From a candidate division FCPU426 bacterium (GTDB taxonomy: Bacteria; Oederibacteriota; JAAXVQ01; JAUVAV01), in NCBI GenBank assembly GCA_030619365.1, contig JAUXBQ010000025.1, positions 1 through 16,498 of the forward strand: a stretch of 16,498 bases of DNA, given 5' to 3'. Positions 1-5,195 of this stretch are shown here, one piece after another. The translations under genes and the position numbers were made by a program. Within the stretch, counting starts at the first letter, position 1. Each line of letters starts with the position of its first letter. The notes beneath the pieces were generated by a model. That model was not told the origin of the DNA and ran no database searches. It saw only the letters and a program-made list of their open reading frames with translations.

Positions 1-1
1 C

Positions 2-520
2 AATCCCGACGACGCTTATTTTGGCGATAAAATACCTACGGACGCCTGTACGTATGACAGCAATAGTGATGGAAACCAGGAGGCAAACTGGGCGATCGAA
101 TGGCAGAACAGCCACACCCAGGGCATTGATTGGTATGATTGCGAATCAGCTCATAGCCAGCCGTTAAATGCCAATCAGAAAGCCTATGCCGCGTGGTATT
201 TATGGGCAAGACTGGCGAACTGGGCCGGCGAATTCGCTGCCGATGCCTCCAACCTGCCTTTTGTGGAACATGTCTTCCCCAATCCGGCCAAAGAGAGAGT
301 CAGTTTTCAGTTCAACTCGAAGACGCCCACAAGCAGCCCTGTTAATATCTTGATCTACAATGTCAATGGCGAGTTGGCCGTCAAATACACAGATGTATTT
401 TCCACGCCAGGACAGATCATCTCCATTGAAACCAAAAATCTAGCCAGTGGTGTTTATATTTACCAAATCTATTATGGAAACTATAAAGGCCAATCCGGAA
501 AATTTGGAATAGGCAAATAG
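2..520 (+). CDS. 3' end of a secreted/surface protein with a C-terminal sorting-like domain
   Basis: The frame is open from the left edge to TAG at 518-520, giving the last 172 residues of a larger protein whose start lies outside the window. Residues about 88-172 look like a type A Por (type IX) secretion C-terminal domain: an FPNPA motif opens it, followed by a beta-rich core (VNILIYNVNGE), then LASGVYIYQI and a basic tail ending GKFGIGK. FlgD-like Ig domains share the same NP...SGVY pattern, so that is the main alternative. The upstream part is rich in Trp, Tyr, Asn and Asp (WAIEWQNSHTQG, WYDCESAHSQPLNANQKAY). It reads like the C-terminal end of an extracellular catalytic domain, but I cannot name the enzyme. 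Known of the family: such C-terminal domains direct export and surface attachment and are removed on arrival. The protein is therefore probably secreted or surface-bound. No clear terminator follows. Confidence 0.75.
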   Translation, partial: NPDDAYFGDKIPTDACTYDSNSDGNQEANWAIEWQNSHTQGIDWYDCESAHSQPLNANQKAYAAWYLWARLANWAGEFAADASNLPFVEHVFPNPAKERVSFQFNSKTPTSSPVNILIYNVNGELAVKYTDVFSTPGQIISIETKNLASGVYIYQIYYGNYKGQSGKFGIGK

Positions 521-570
521 GTTTTGTCTTAGGCGCCGGCTTGAACGCTCGCTGTCTCCCCCCCCCCGCG

Positions 571-588
571 TAACTTGGGTAACTTGGG
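571..588. repeat. Two tandem 9-bp repeats next to the transposase end
   Basis: The nonamer taacttggg occurs twice back to back at 571-579 and 580-588. It lies between a run of ten C residues (558-567) and the left inverted repeat of the transposase unit. It may be part of the recognised end of the element or a small slippage expansion. The rest of the 521-596 gap holds no gene. Confidence 0.6.
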
Positions 589-597
589 GGACGGAGT
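585..597 (+). repeat. Left copy of the 13-bp inverted repeat
   Basis: The sequence tgggggacggagt is the exact reverse complement of 1680-1692. It overlaps the first base of the transposase stop codon complement, so the gene ends inside the repeat. Confidence 0.7.
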
Positions 598-1601
598 TAG
601 ATGATTAGTTTTAGCCCGTACTCATCTGCTGCCTTCTCCCCTATTTTAATCAAATTACTTAAAGATGGCCTTGTAATATGTAAATAACGCGCCAGTTGTG
701 CTCCATTAAACCCAACTTCGTTATATCCCCAGAAAGCCAACAGGCCTTTGGCATATGTTATTTGATTCAGCCTTCCCCTTTTTTGTAAATCTTCGATTCT
801 TATAGACATAATATCACATACCCTTTGCGCTAACCGCTCTAAATTCCAGCCTGCCCGCATTATTTTTTCCTTCTTTATCATTTCCTCTTCCGCCCATTTT
901 AAAACCTTATCGACAAATTCTCCGTCTCCCAAAATTTGTTCGTCCCCTCGCCAATATTCCTTATTCTTTTTCAATTCCAGCACTCCGCCCCATCCACCAG
1001 CGCTTCTTTTTAAGCCGCCGCCTACCAGGTCCTCTCGTTTTCCCATAAGCCATCCATCCTCAATGAATTCCCGATATGCTTTTATGGCTTTACTTTTCAC
1101 AGTCCCGAACTGTGCTAGAATCTCCGCCGGCGATTGCCATGTGTTTTTATTCTTCCCAACCAAGACCAAATGTCCGGTCCATGGATACTCGTCTAACTCA
1201 TCGATTGTTTTGATAATTCCGGCTCGCACAGGATTGAGGTGAATGTATCGAACCAGTTCCAATAAATATGAATCCTCCTGGCATAAAATGGATTTATATC
1301 GATTTTGGTACAAATATCCATTGCGTTTATGCCGTCGGTTAAAATAAACAGCATACCCCGTCAATATTTTTCTCATCAGTTCACTCAAGCTTTTTTCAGA
1401 TGTGCGGATCAACAAATGTACGTGGTTCGTCATCAAAACCCATGCATAACAACGGCAGTCGGTTTTGTCCAAAGCCTCAGCCAAGCGGCGCAAAAACTCG
1501 CGCCGGTCAGCCTTGTCCCTGAATATCGCCGTCCGGTTTAACCCACGGGTGATAACGTGGTAGATAGCTCCTGGTAGGTTTAATCGCTTCTGTCTGGCCA
1601 T
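597..1601 (-). CDS. REP-associated tyrosine transposase (Y1/HUH) with DnaA-like C-terminal domain
   Basis: This 334-residue protein carries an N-terminal Y1 transposase domain (about 1-145): opening IYHVITRGLNR (13-23), the HUH metal-binding triad H60-V61-H62 inside TNHVHLL, and the helix around GYAVYFNRRHKRNGYL. That helix offers Y83 or Y86 as the catalytic tyrosine. RYIHLNPVRAG (118-128) is a further family hallmark. Residues about 250-330 resemble the DnaA C-terminal DNA-binding domain (IEDLQKRGR, then LARYLHITRPSLSNLI as a helix-turn-helix). Family knowledge: such enzymes cleave and rejoin single-stranded DNA at REP-like hairpins and are often domesticated. The gene stands alone between inverted repeats and appears intact. 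The ATG at 1601 has no obvious Shine-Dalgarno sequence. Its composition is more AT-rich than the glycan genes. Confidence 0.93.
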   Translation of the reverse strand: MARQKRLNLPGAIYHVITRGLNRTAIFRDKADRREFLRRLAEALDKTDCRCYAWVLMTNHVHLLIRTSEKSLSELMRKILTGYAVYFNRRHKRNGYLYQNRYKSILCQEDSYLLELVRYIHLNPVRAGIIKTIDELDEYPWTGHLVLVGKNKNTWQSPAEILAQFGTVKSKAIKAYREFIEDGWLMGKREDLVGGGLKRSAGGWGGVLELKKNKEYWRGDEQILGDGEFVDKVLKWAEEEMIKKEKIMRAGWNLERLAQRVCDIMSIRIEDLQKRGRLNQITYAKGLLAFWGYNEVGFNGAQLARYLHITRPSLSNLIKIGEKAADEYGLKLII

Positions 1602-1610
1602 AATATTTTG

Positions 1611-1640
1611 TTAGACAGACAAATCGATATTTTCATTCAT
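1611..1640. repeat. Dispersed repeat blocks, copy A part 1
   Basis: The stretch holds ttagacagacaaa (1611-1623) and atattttcattc (1627-1638). Both blocks recur in the same order at 2550-2562 (one base different) and 2583-2594. It lies upstream of the transposase start, inside the inverted repeats. Confidence 0.55.
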
Positions 1641-1679
1641 GTTTTATTGCTTTTTCCTGTTTTTTAAACTAATAATCTT

Positions 1680-1692
1680 ACTCCGTCCCCCA
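1680..1692 (-). repeat. Right copy of the 13-bp inverted repeat
   Basis: The sequence actccgtccccca is the exact reverse complement of 585-597 and marks the upstream side of the transposase unit. Confidence 0.7.
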
Positions 1693-1711
1693 GTCTTCCA
1701 CCGAATTTTCG

Positions 1712-1728
1712 CATTCGGTATTCAATCC
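1712..1728 (+). repeat. 17-bp dispersed repeat, copy 1
   Basis: The sequence cattcggtattcaatcc is identical to 2590-2606. In both places it is preceded by a T-rich stretch and followed within a few bases by a GC-rich hairpin of the GTAGGGGCG type. Confidence 0.7.
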
Positions 1729-1729
1729 A

Positions 1730-1748
1730 GGGCGAGGAGACCTCGCCC
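1730..1748. repeat. Short hairpin repeat of the GTAGGGGCGAGG type
   Basis: GGGCGAGG (1730-1737) and CCTCGCCC (1741-1748) form a perfect 8-bp stem around the loop AGA. Read on the other strand with its flank it begins gtaggggcgagg. From memory, hairpins of this type are scattered between genes in many unrelated bacterial genomes; a genome search is needed to confirm copies here. It is not followed by a T-tract, so it is not an obvious terminator. Confidence 0.6.
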
Positions 1749-1819
1749 CTACGAAGGTTGTCCAGCCGGGTATATTCGGCTCTGAACCTCAGAACCCGCT
1801 CATAACCGCAACAATACTG

Positions 1820-1857
1820 TTGTATATACAATTGTAATACAATATAATTTTTATAAT
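1820..1857 (+). promoter_or_regulatory. Promoter with overlapping palindromic operators for the antitoxin-like gene
   Basis: A very AT-rich stretch holds a perfect 12-bp palindrome, ttgtatatacaa (1820-1831). It is followed directly by a near-palindrome, ttgtaatacaa (1832-1842); the junction itself reads tacaattgta (1827-1836), another perfect palindrome. A consensus -10 box TATAAT lies at 1843-1848, with ttgtat (1820-1825) as a 17-bp-spaced -35 that keeps only the TTG of the consensus. A second TATAAT occurs at 1852-1857. Repeated short TTGTA/TACAA half-sites between the -35 and -10 are the arrangement expected for a ribbon-helix-helix repressor that controls its own gene. The operator role is inferred. 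Confidence 0.6.
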
Positions 1858-1868
1858 GAGCGAGATTA

Positions 1869-1875
1869 AGAGGTG
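1869..1875 (+). promoter_or_regulatory. Ribosome binding site that decides the antitoxin start
   Basis: AGAGGTG sits 6 bases before the ATG at 1882. The earlier in-frame GTG at 1873 lies inside this site and has no site of its own, so the ATG is preferred. Confidence 0.65.
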
Positions 1876-1881
1876 ACTAGA

Positions 1882-2133
1882 ATGAGAACCAATAAATTGT
1901 CTTCTAAAGAAAAAGAAATAGAAAATGCATTATTGGAAGATAAATATATCGATGTCAGTAAAATTGAATTGCAGGAAATTTCCCAGGCTCTTGTTCGGCG
2001 GAAAAAAGATGCGGTTTTAAATATTAGAATAAATAGTCAGGATTTGGAATATCTTAAACAAAAAGCTAAAAAACTCGGTATACGATATCAAACCTTCATA
2101 TCGGAAATTCTTCATAAGGTAGCGTTGCACTAA
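1882..2133 (+). CDS. CopG-type ribbon-helix-helix antitoxin-like protein, without visible toxin
   Basis: This 83-residue protein ends in a ribbon-helix-helix fold: the DNA-reading strand DAVLNIRI (43-50), helix A (about 52-64, SQDLEYLKQKAKK), the turn LGIRYQ and helix B (TFISEILHKVAL, 71-82). The N-terminal half is charged and probably flexible, as in antitoxins that wrap a toxin with one end and bind DNA with the other. It resembles the CopG antitoxin group that pairs with BrnT-like or RelE-like toxins. The upstream promoter is covered by palindromes that suit self-repression. No toxin-sized frame lies within several hundred bases on either side, only a six-codon frame (1856-1876) in the leader. 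It may be an orphan antitoxin, an anti-addiction module or a stand-alone repressor. Its AT-rich codon use differs from the glycan locus and suggests acquisition. Confidence 0.8.
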   Translation: MRTNKLSSKEKEIENALLEDKYIDVSKIELQEISQALVRRKKDAVLNIRINSQDLEYLKQKAKKLGIRYQTFISEILHKVALH

Positions 2134-2174
2134 TTTCCGGCACTCGGTTGTAGTGGAGTCCCCTTTAAATACTA

Positions 2175-2230
2175 AATCCCCCGGGGTCGGCAACTCCGCG
2201 ATGAACGGGAGCGCGTACTGCCGGGGGATT
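2175..2230. repeat. 10-bp inverted repeat between convergent genes
   Basis: aatcccccgg (2175-2184) and ccgggggatt (2221-2230) are perfect reverse complements enclosing 36 bases that contain further short GC-rich pairs (cggca 2188-2192 with tgccg 2219-2223). It lies between the ends of two converging genes, so it could stop transcription from either side. It lacks a clean U-tract and may instead be a miniature repeat element. Confidence 0.5.
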
Positions 2231-2263
2231 ACGTAAACCGCTGATATTGTGCGAAAAGCGCTT

Positions 2264-2488
2264 TCAGATGGCTTTGATTTCCAGGCGGGTAACTCTTTTC
2301 CACAGTTCTTCGATTTCCTTATAATCCGCTTTATGCCGCAAGTTTGATCGGATGGCGTTTTGGCCTTCGTTCAAAAAAGCAAACTGCTCCTTAAACGTGG
2401 CTCGTTCCTTTAATGCCTTGATTTCCGAACGAAACGACTCAACTACGGTTTTGAATTCATTCATCGTGATTTTTCCTTCTTCCGCCAT
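2264..2488 (-). CDS. Small predicted coiled-coil protein of unknown function
   Basis: The ATG at 2488 is preceded by GGAGG (complement of 2496-2500) at good spacing, so it is preferred over an in-frame TTG at 2503 that lies just upstream of that site. The 74-residue product is highly charged and almost certainly helical: EFKTVVESFRSEIKALKER (11-29) and YKEIEELWKRVTRLEIKA (56-73) show hydrophobic residues at heptad-like spacing. It has no signal peptide or membrane segment. It does not match a family I can name. It converges on the antitoxin-like gene and is not clearly in an operon. The good ribosome site and intact frame argue that it is real. A toxin role is not supported by any motif seen. 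Confidence 0.6.
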   Translation of the reverse strand: MAEEGKITMNEFKTVVESFRSEIKALKERATFKEQFAFLNEGQNAIRSNLRHKADYKEIEELWKRVTRLEIKAI

Positions 2489-2549
2489 TTTTTCGCCTCC
2501 CAATTTTGTGTTATCCGGCGATTTCTGTCAATCGCCAAATCCCATAAAA

Positions 2550-2606
2550 TTAGACAGGCAAAATTGAAATTCCATGCACATAATATTTTCATTCGGTATT
2601 CAATCC
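2550..2606. repeat. Dispersed repeat blocks, copy B, including the second 17-bp repeat
   Basis: ttagacaggcaaa (2550-2562) and atattttcattc (2583-2594), continuing into cattcggtattcaatcc (2590-2606), repeat the blocks seen at 1611-1638 and 1712-1728. Here the last two blocks are contiguous; in copy A they are separated by about 70 bases that contain the transposase-side inverted repeat. Confidence 0.6.
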
Positions 2607-2617
2607 GGGTATAAACG

Positions 2618-2660
2618 TAGGGGCGGGGCTTGTCCGGCGAATGCCGGATCCCCCGCCCTA
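2618..2660. repeat. Two-level GC-rich hairpin repeat
   Basis: The outer arms taggggcgggg (2618-2628) and ccccgcccta (2651-2660) pair with one bulged base. Inside them, tccggc (2633-2638) and gccgga (2643-2648) form a perfect second stem around GAAT. The arm resembles the gtaggggcg start of the hairpin at 1730-1748, and both lie just after a copy of the 17-bp repeat. It is downstream of the M50 gene, but no T-tract follows on the - strand. Confidence 0.55.
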
Positions 2661-2674
2661 TGTGGTTTGTTTTT

Positions 2675-2697
2675 CCGGTGCCTGGCGCCGGTTTTTC
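2675..2697 (+). terminator. Possible intrinsic terminator on the + strand
   Basis: ccggtgc (2675-2681) pairs with gcgccgg (2685-2691), including one G-U pair, around a three-base loop and is followed by TTTTT (2692-2696). Read on the + strand this is terminator-like. On the - strand the pairing has a C-A mismatch and is followed by A residues, so it would not end the M50 gene. It may stop antisense transcription from entering the glycan locus. Confidence 0.35.
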
Positions 2698-3411
2698 TTA
2701 GGTAAATAACTTTTGTATATCCAAAACCGTGGCATAAATAATCACGCCGACCAGCAGCAACAACCCGGCCAAGGTAACCGGAATTTGCCAACGCGGCGCG
2801 CCCGGGTGTATTTTTTCAAAAAGGCAGAGAATAATTTTGCCGCCATCCAGACCGGGAATCGGCAATAAATTCAAAACCGCTAAATTGAGACTTAGCATAA
2901 TGGTCAATAACAATGTTTTTCCCATATCCGCGGAAATAATATCCGCGCCTTGCGCAACAATCCCCACTATGCCGCTGAGTTGACCGGGGTGGGAAAACAA
3001 AAGCGGTATGGACAGGATAATGTGATTAACCTGCAGAACCATTTGGGACCAGGGATGGATAAACAGCCCGGCCCAAGACATTCCTCCCTGGATAATATTC
3101 ACAACGCTAAAAAGCAGGACGGGTAATAGCAGGTTAGCGAGCGGTCCCCCGAGCGCAAATACCACGCGGCGACGCATCGGTATTTTAAAATATTCGCTTT
3201 CGGATTCCAGCGCCGGCAATATATACCCGCCTAAAGGAATCCAGGAAAGCCGGAATTCCGTTTCCCCTATTTTTCTTGACACAAGTTTGGGGCCAAACCC
3301 GATCGAAAAAACGGCTATGGGAATTTTCATAATTCGTCCGGCGATTAAATGTCCAATTTCATGCACCAATATCAAAATGCCGATAATGAAAATAATGATC
3401 AGGTAGTGCAT
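2698..3411 (-). CDS. Short M50 (site-2-type) membrane metalloprotease without PDZ domain
   Basis: This 237-residue membrane protein starts with a hydrophobic helix holding the zinc motif HEIGH (17-21). It continues with IGFGPKL (37-43), PLGGY (59-63), a second membrane helix from about 82 (RRVVFALGGPLANLLL), and the third metal-ligand region NLLPIPGLDGG (181-191) with D189. These are the hallmarks of M50 proteases such as RseP. RseP-type proteins usually carry one or two periplasmic PDZ domains and exceed 350 residues; here only about 40 residues separate the second helix from SGIVGIVAQG (146-155), so no PDZ domain fits. All metal ligands are present, so it is probably active. AAGGAGA lies 4 bases before the ATG. 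It is the last gene of the - strand block, 14 bp after a micro-ORF. Its substrate is unknown; a membrane-anchored regulator is usual for the family. Confidence 0.88.
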   Translation of the reverse strand: MHYLIIIFIIGILILVHEIGHLIAGRIMKIPIAVFSIGFGPKLVSRKIGETEFRLSWIPLGGYILPALESESEYFKIPMRRRVVFALGGPLANLLLPVLLFSVVNIIQGGMSWAGLFIHPWSQMVLQVNHIILSIPLLFSHPGQLSGIVGIVAQGADIISADMGKTLLLTIMLSLNLAVLNLLPIPGLDGGKIILCLFEKIHPGAPRWQIPVTLAGLLLLVGVIIYATVLDIQKLFT

Positions 3412-3425
3412 ATTATCTCCTTTTT

Positions 3426-3536
3426 TTATAGCTTATCCGTTTTTATCTTTTTGCTTAAATTCACCGGCGGCCAGTTTCCCTTGCGAACCGCCTGCTCAAA
3501 ATCACCTGCCAGGTCCCAGTAGGGTGAATAATTCAT
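3426..3536 (-). CDS. 36-residue micro-ORF coupled to the upstream membrane glycosyltransferase gene
   Basis: A frame of 36 codons plus TAA begins with ATG at 3536-3534, which shares a base with the TGA stop of the preceding gene (TGATG), and ends 14 bp before the M50 gene. The product is hydrophilic and basic at its end (MNYSPYWDLAGDFEQAV, then RKGNWPPVNLSKKIKTDKL), with no membrane segment or known motif. A GGAG lies only two bases before the ATG, so translation would depend on coupling to the upstream stop. It could be a real small protein, a coupling leader that delivers ribosomes to the M50 gene, or chance. I recognise no family. Confidence 0.35.
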   Translation of the reverse strand: MNYSPYWDLAGDFEQAVRKGNWPPVNLSKKIKTDKL

Positions 3537-5185
3537 CACTCCGTTTCCGAGAGACGGTACACCACGATCTTCCGGGAGGGATCTTCCGCGGGATCTCCCA
3601 GGACGAACAATGGTTCAGCCGGTAAAAGGTACTCAGAGTGGTCGAAAAACTTAAAATAGTTTGCTATCGCGGACTGGTAGTCCACCAGGTAGTCGATCCC
3701 CTTCTCCTGAACATACTCCCCCAGCCGTTGCTGTTGAAACACTTCCAGAATTTCGTTGTTCACCACGCCATCCAGGTTGACCACCTGCCGTCCGGACCAG
3801 TAGCCGTAGATCCCGGCATTGAACGCGCCCACGCGGGCGTCTTCCGGCAGGTTGGATTTCATCCAACGCGCGGCCTGCAGCATTTGAATCTGATGGGGGT
3901 AACTATGCTGCCGGATAATCAATACGTAGGCAGCGGCTGATAAATACAGAGCCACCAGACTCAGAACAGCGAACCGCAGGCGGGATTGGCGCCAGGCGCT
4001 GAGTTGAAACCCGTACAGCAGCGTCAGGGCGAGCGGAATCAGTACGATCAGCATGGAATAAAAATACCGCCAGTGCGAGGCCCGGTGATAGAAGGTGTAA
4101 TAGGCGAACATGAACAGAATGTAGGCCGCGCCCACTCCAAAAGGCTGGAGCAGATTCCGGAGAGGACCGCCCTGCCAGCGAAAGCGGCCCAATAAAAATC
4201 CCAGGACCACGGCAGGCAATACGAGGAAAAAGATAATAATCCGCTTGGGCGCGGTGTAAGGAACACCGGCCAGCATATTGCCCAGGATGTAAACGTTCCA
4301 GGCCAGGCTGCGCGCGGCCGACGCGGCGTAATCCAGCAAGCCGGGCGACCGGCCCAGGTTTTGCTCAAAAATAAGCCGCGCGCGCAAGGGGAATATTTTC
4401 CCTGAATCCTGCGCCACGCTTCCGAACTCAACCAGATTCCAGGTGATCCAGGGCGCGAGCAAGAGCAGCGTGACCGCGCCGGCTATTGCGGCGGCTTTAA
4501 AGTGGGAAAATTGATATTTCCCGCGGATCAAGAGAATCACCACATCAACCATGATGATGAGTGGCAGAAAAATCCCTTCAGTCCGGGACAACAGCGTGCA
4601 ACCCACCAGCGCGCCGAACCCGGCCCAGTGCCAATAGTTCGGACGCTCAGCCGAGCGCAAGTGCAGGTAGGCCAGCAAGCTGGCGGCCAGGAACATGCCG
4701 TAGAGCGCGGTTTCTAACCCGTTTAATTCCAATGATATTGCGTATGGATTAAGCGCGTACAGCGCAAAGGCCAGCAGGCTGAGAAAGGAATCCCCCGTGG
4801 TTTTCCGGACCAGGGCGGCGATAAGCAAAGCAGTGACCAAGCCAAAACCTGAGGACAAGGTCAACAGGATATGCACGACCGCGATCTGGGAAAAACCCAG
4901 TTTGATTATTGCGGCGCAGAGCAGTAAAAACAGGGGGTGAAAACCATTGGTCTGGCCCAAGCCGTCAAAAGACACGCCCTGGCCACTTACCCAATGCGAG
5001 GCCAGCTTCAGATAGTAAAACATGTCGTCCGAGACCGTGAGCACCAGTAATTGGTCTATAGGCTGCCAGGCCAGCAGCCATCGCCACAGCACTGCCACCA
5101 CCGTAACCGTCAGCCCGGCGTAGATTTCCGGAGACAGTGATTTCCTCCCGTCCTGTGACAACTCGTTCATCCTCCTGTTTATCAT
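3536..5185 (-). CDS. GT-C-like multi-pass membrane glycosyltransferase (GT39/PMT-like), TNGFHP type
   Basis: From ATG at 5185 the protein has 549 residues with many hydrophobic helices. After the first helix comes the acidic pair SDD (52-54) in the first outer loop, then GQTNGFHPL (78-86), LNGLETALYG (154-163), LLSRTEG (198-204) and HRASHWRYFY (367-376). A soluble C-terminal domain follows with GAFNAGIYGYWSGR (453-466) and VVNLDGVVNN (468-477). This pattern is common in environmental GT39-like membrane proteins. Such enzymes take sugar from a polyprenyl-phosphate donor, with the acidic pair near the active site. Substrate unknown. The frame extends back to 5305 inside the preceding GT2 gene, but that part overlaps known coding sequence. 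AGGAGG sits directly before ATG 5170, which suits TTG 5161 at least as well, so the start is uncertain by about 8 codons. Confidence 0.8.
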   Translation of the reverse strand: MINRRMNELSQDGRKSLSPEIYAGLTVTVVAVLWRWLLAWQPIDQLLVLTVSDDMFYYLKLASHWVSGQGVSFDGLGQTNGFHPLFLLLCAAIIKLGFSQIAVVHILLTLSSGFGLVTALLIAALVRKTTGDSFLSLLAFALYALNPYAISLELNGLETALYGMFLAASLLAYLHLRSAERPNYWHWAGFGALVGCTLLSRTEGIFLPLIIMVDVVILLIRGKYQFSHFKAAAIAGAVTLLLLAPWITWNLVEFGSVAQDSGKIFPLRARLIFEQNLGRSPGLLDYAASAARSLAWNVYILGNMLAGVPYTAPKRIIIFFLVLPAVVLGFLLGRFRWQGGPLRNLLQPFGVGAAYILFMFAYYTFYHRASHWRYFYSMLIVLIPLALTLLYGFQLSAWRQSRLRFAVLSLVALYLSAAAYVLIIRQHSYPHQIQMLQAARWMKSNLPEDARVGAFNAGIYGYWSGRQVVNLDGVVNNEILEVFQQQRLGEYVQEKGIDYLVDYQSAIANYFKFFDHSEYLLPAEPLFVLGDPAEDPSRKIVVYRLSETE

Positions 5186-5195
5186 CCAGCCGGAT

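Larger units (their letters stand above)
585..1692 (-). mobile_element. REP-associated transposase unit bounded by a 13-bp inverted repeat
   Basis: A 13-bp sequence, tgggggacggagt, at 585-597 recurs in perfect inverted orientation at 1680-1692. The two copies bracket the HUH transposase gene. The left copy touches the stop codon of the gene (TAA complement at 597-599); the right copy lies about 80 bp upstream of its start. REP-associated tyrosine transposases are usually single-copy genes flanked by REP-like palindromes rather than classical insertion sequences, and this layout fits. I see no convincing target-site duplication immediately outside the repeats, so the true boundaries are uncertain. 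Confidence 0.55.

Noticed and set aside
168..353. Short + strand frame overlapping the surface protein end
   Set aside because: It is out of frame with the well-supported reading that contains the C-terminal sorting-like domain.
558..567. Run of ten C residues as a phase-variation tract
   Set aside because: It lies in the gap after a stop codon and not in a promoter or coding start that I can identify. It may also be a sequencing or assembly length error.
2618..2660. Terminator of the M50 gene
   Set aside because: The hairpin is strong but no T-tract follows on the - strand, so it is kept as a repeat rather than a terminator.
1600..2700. CRISPR array
   Set aside because: The repeats here are few, unequal in spacing and of several types; there is no regular repeat-spacer pattern and no cas gene.
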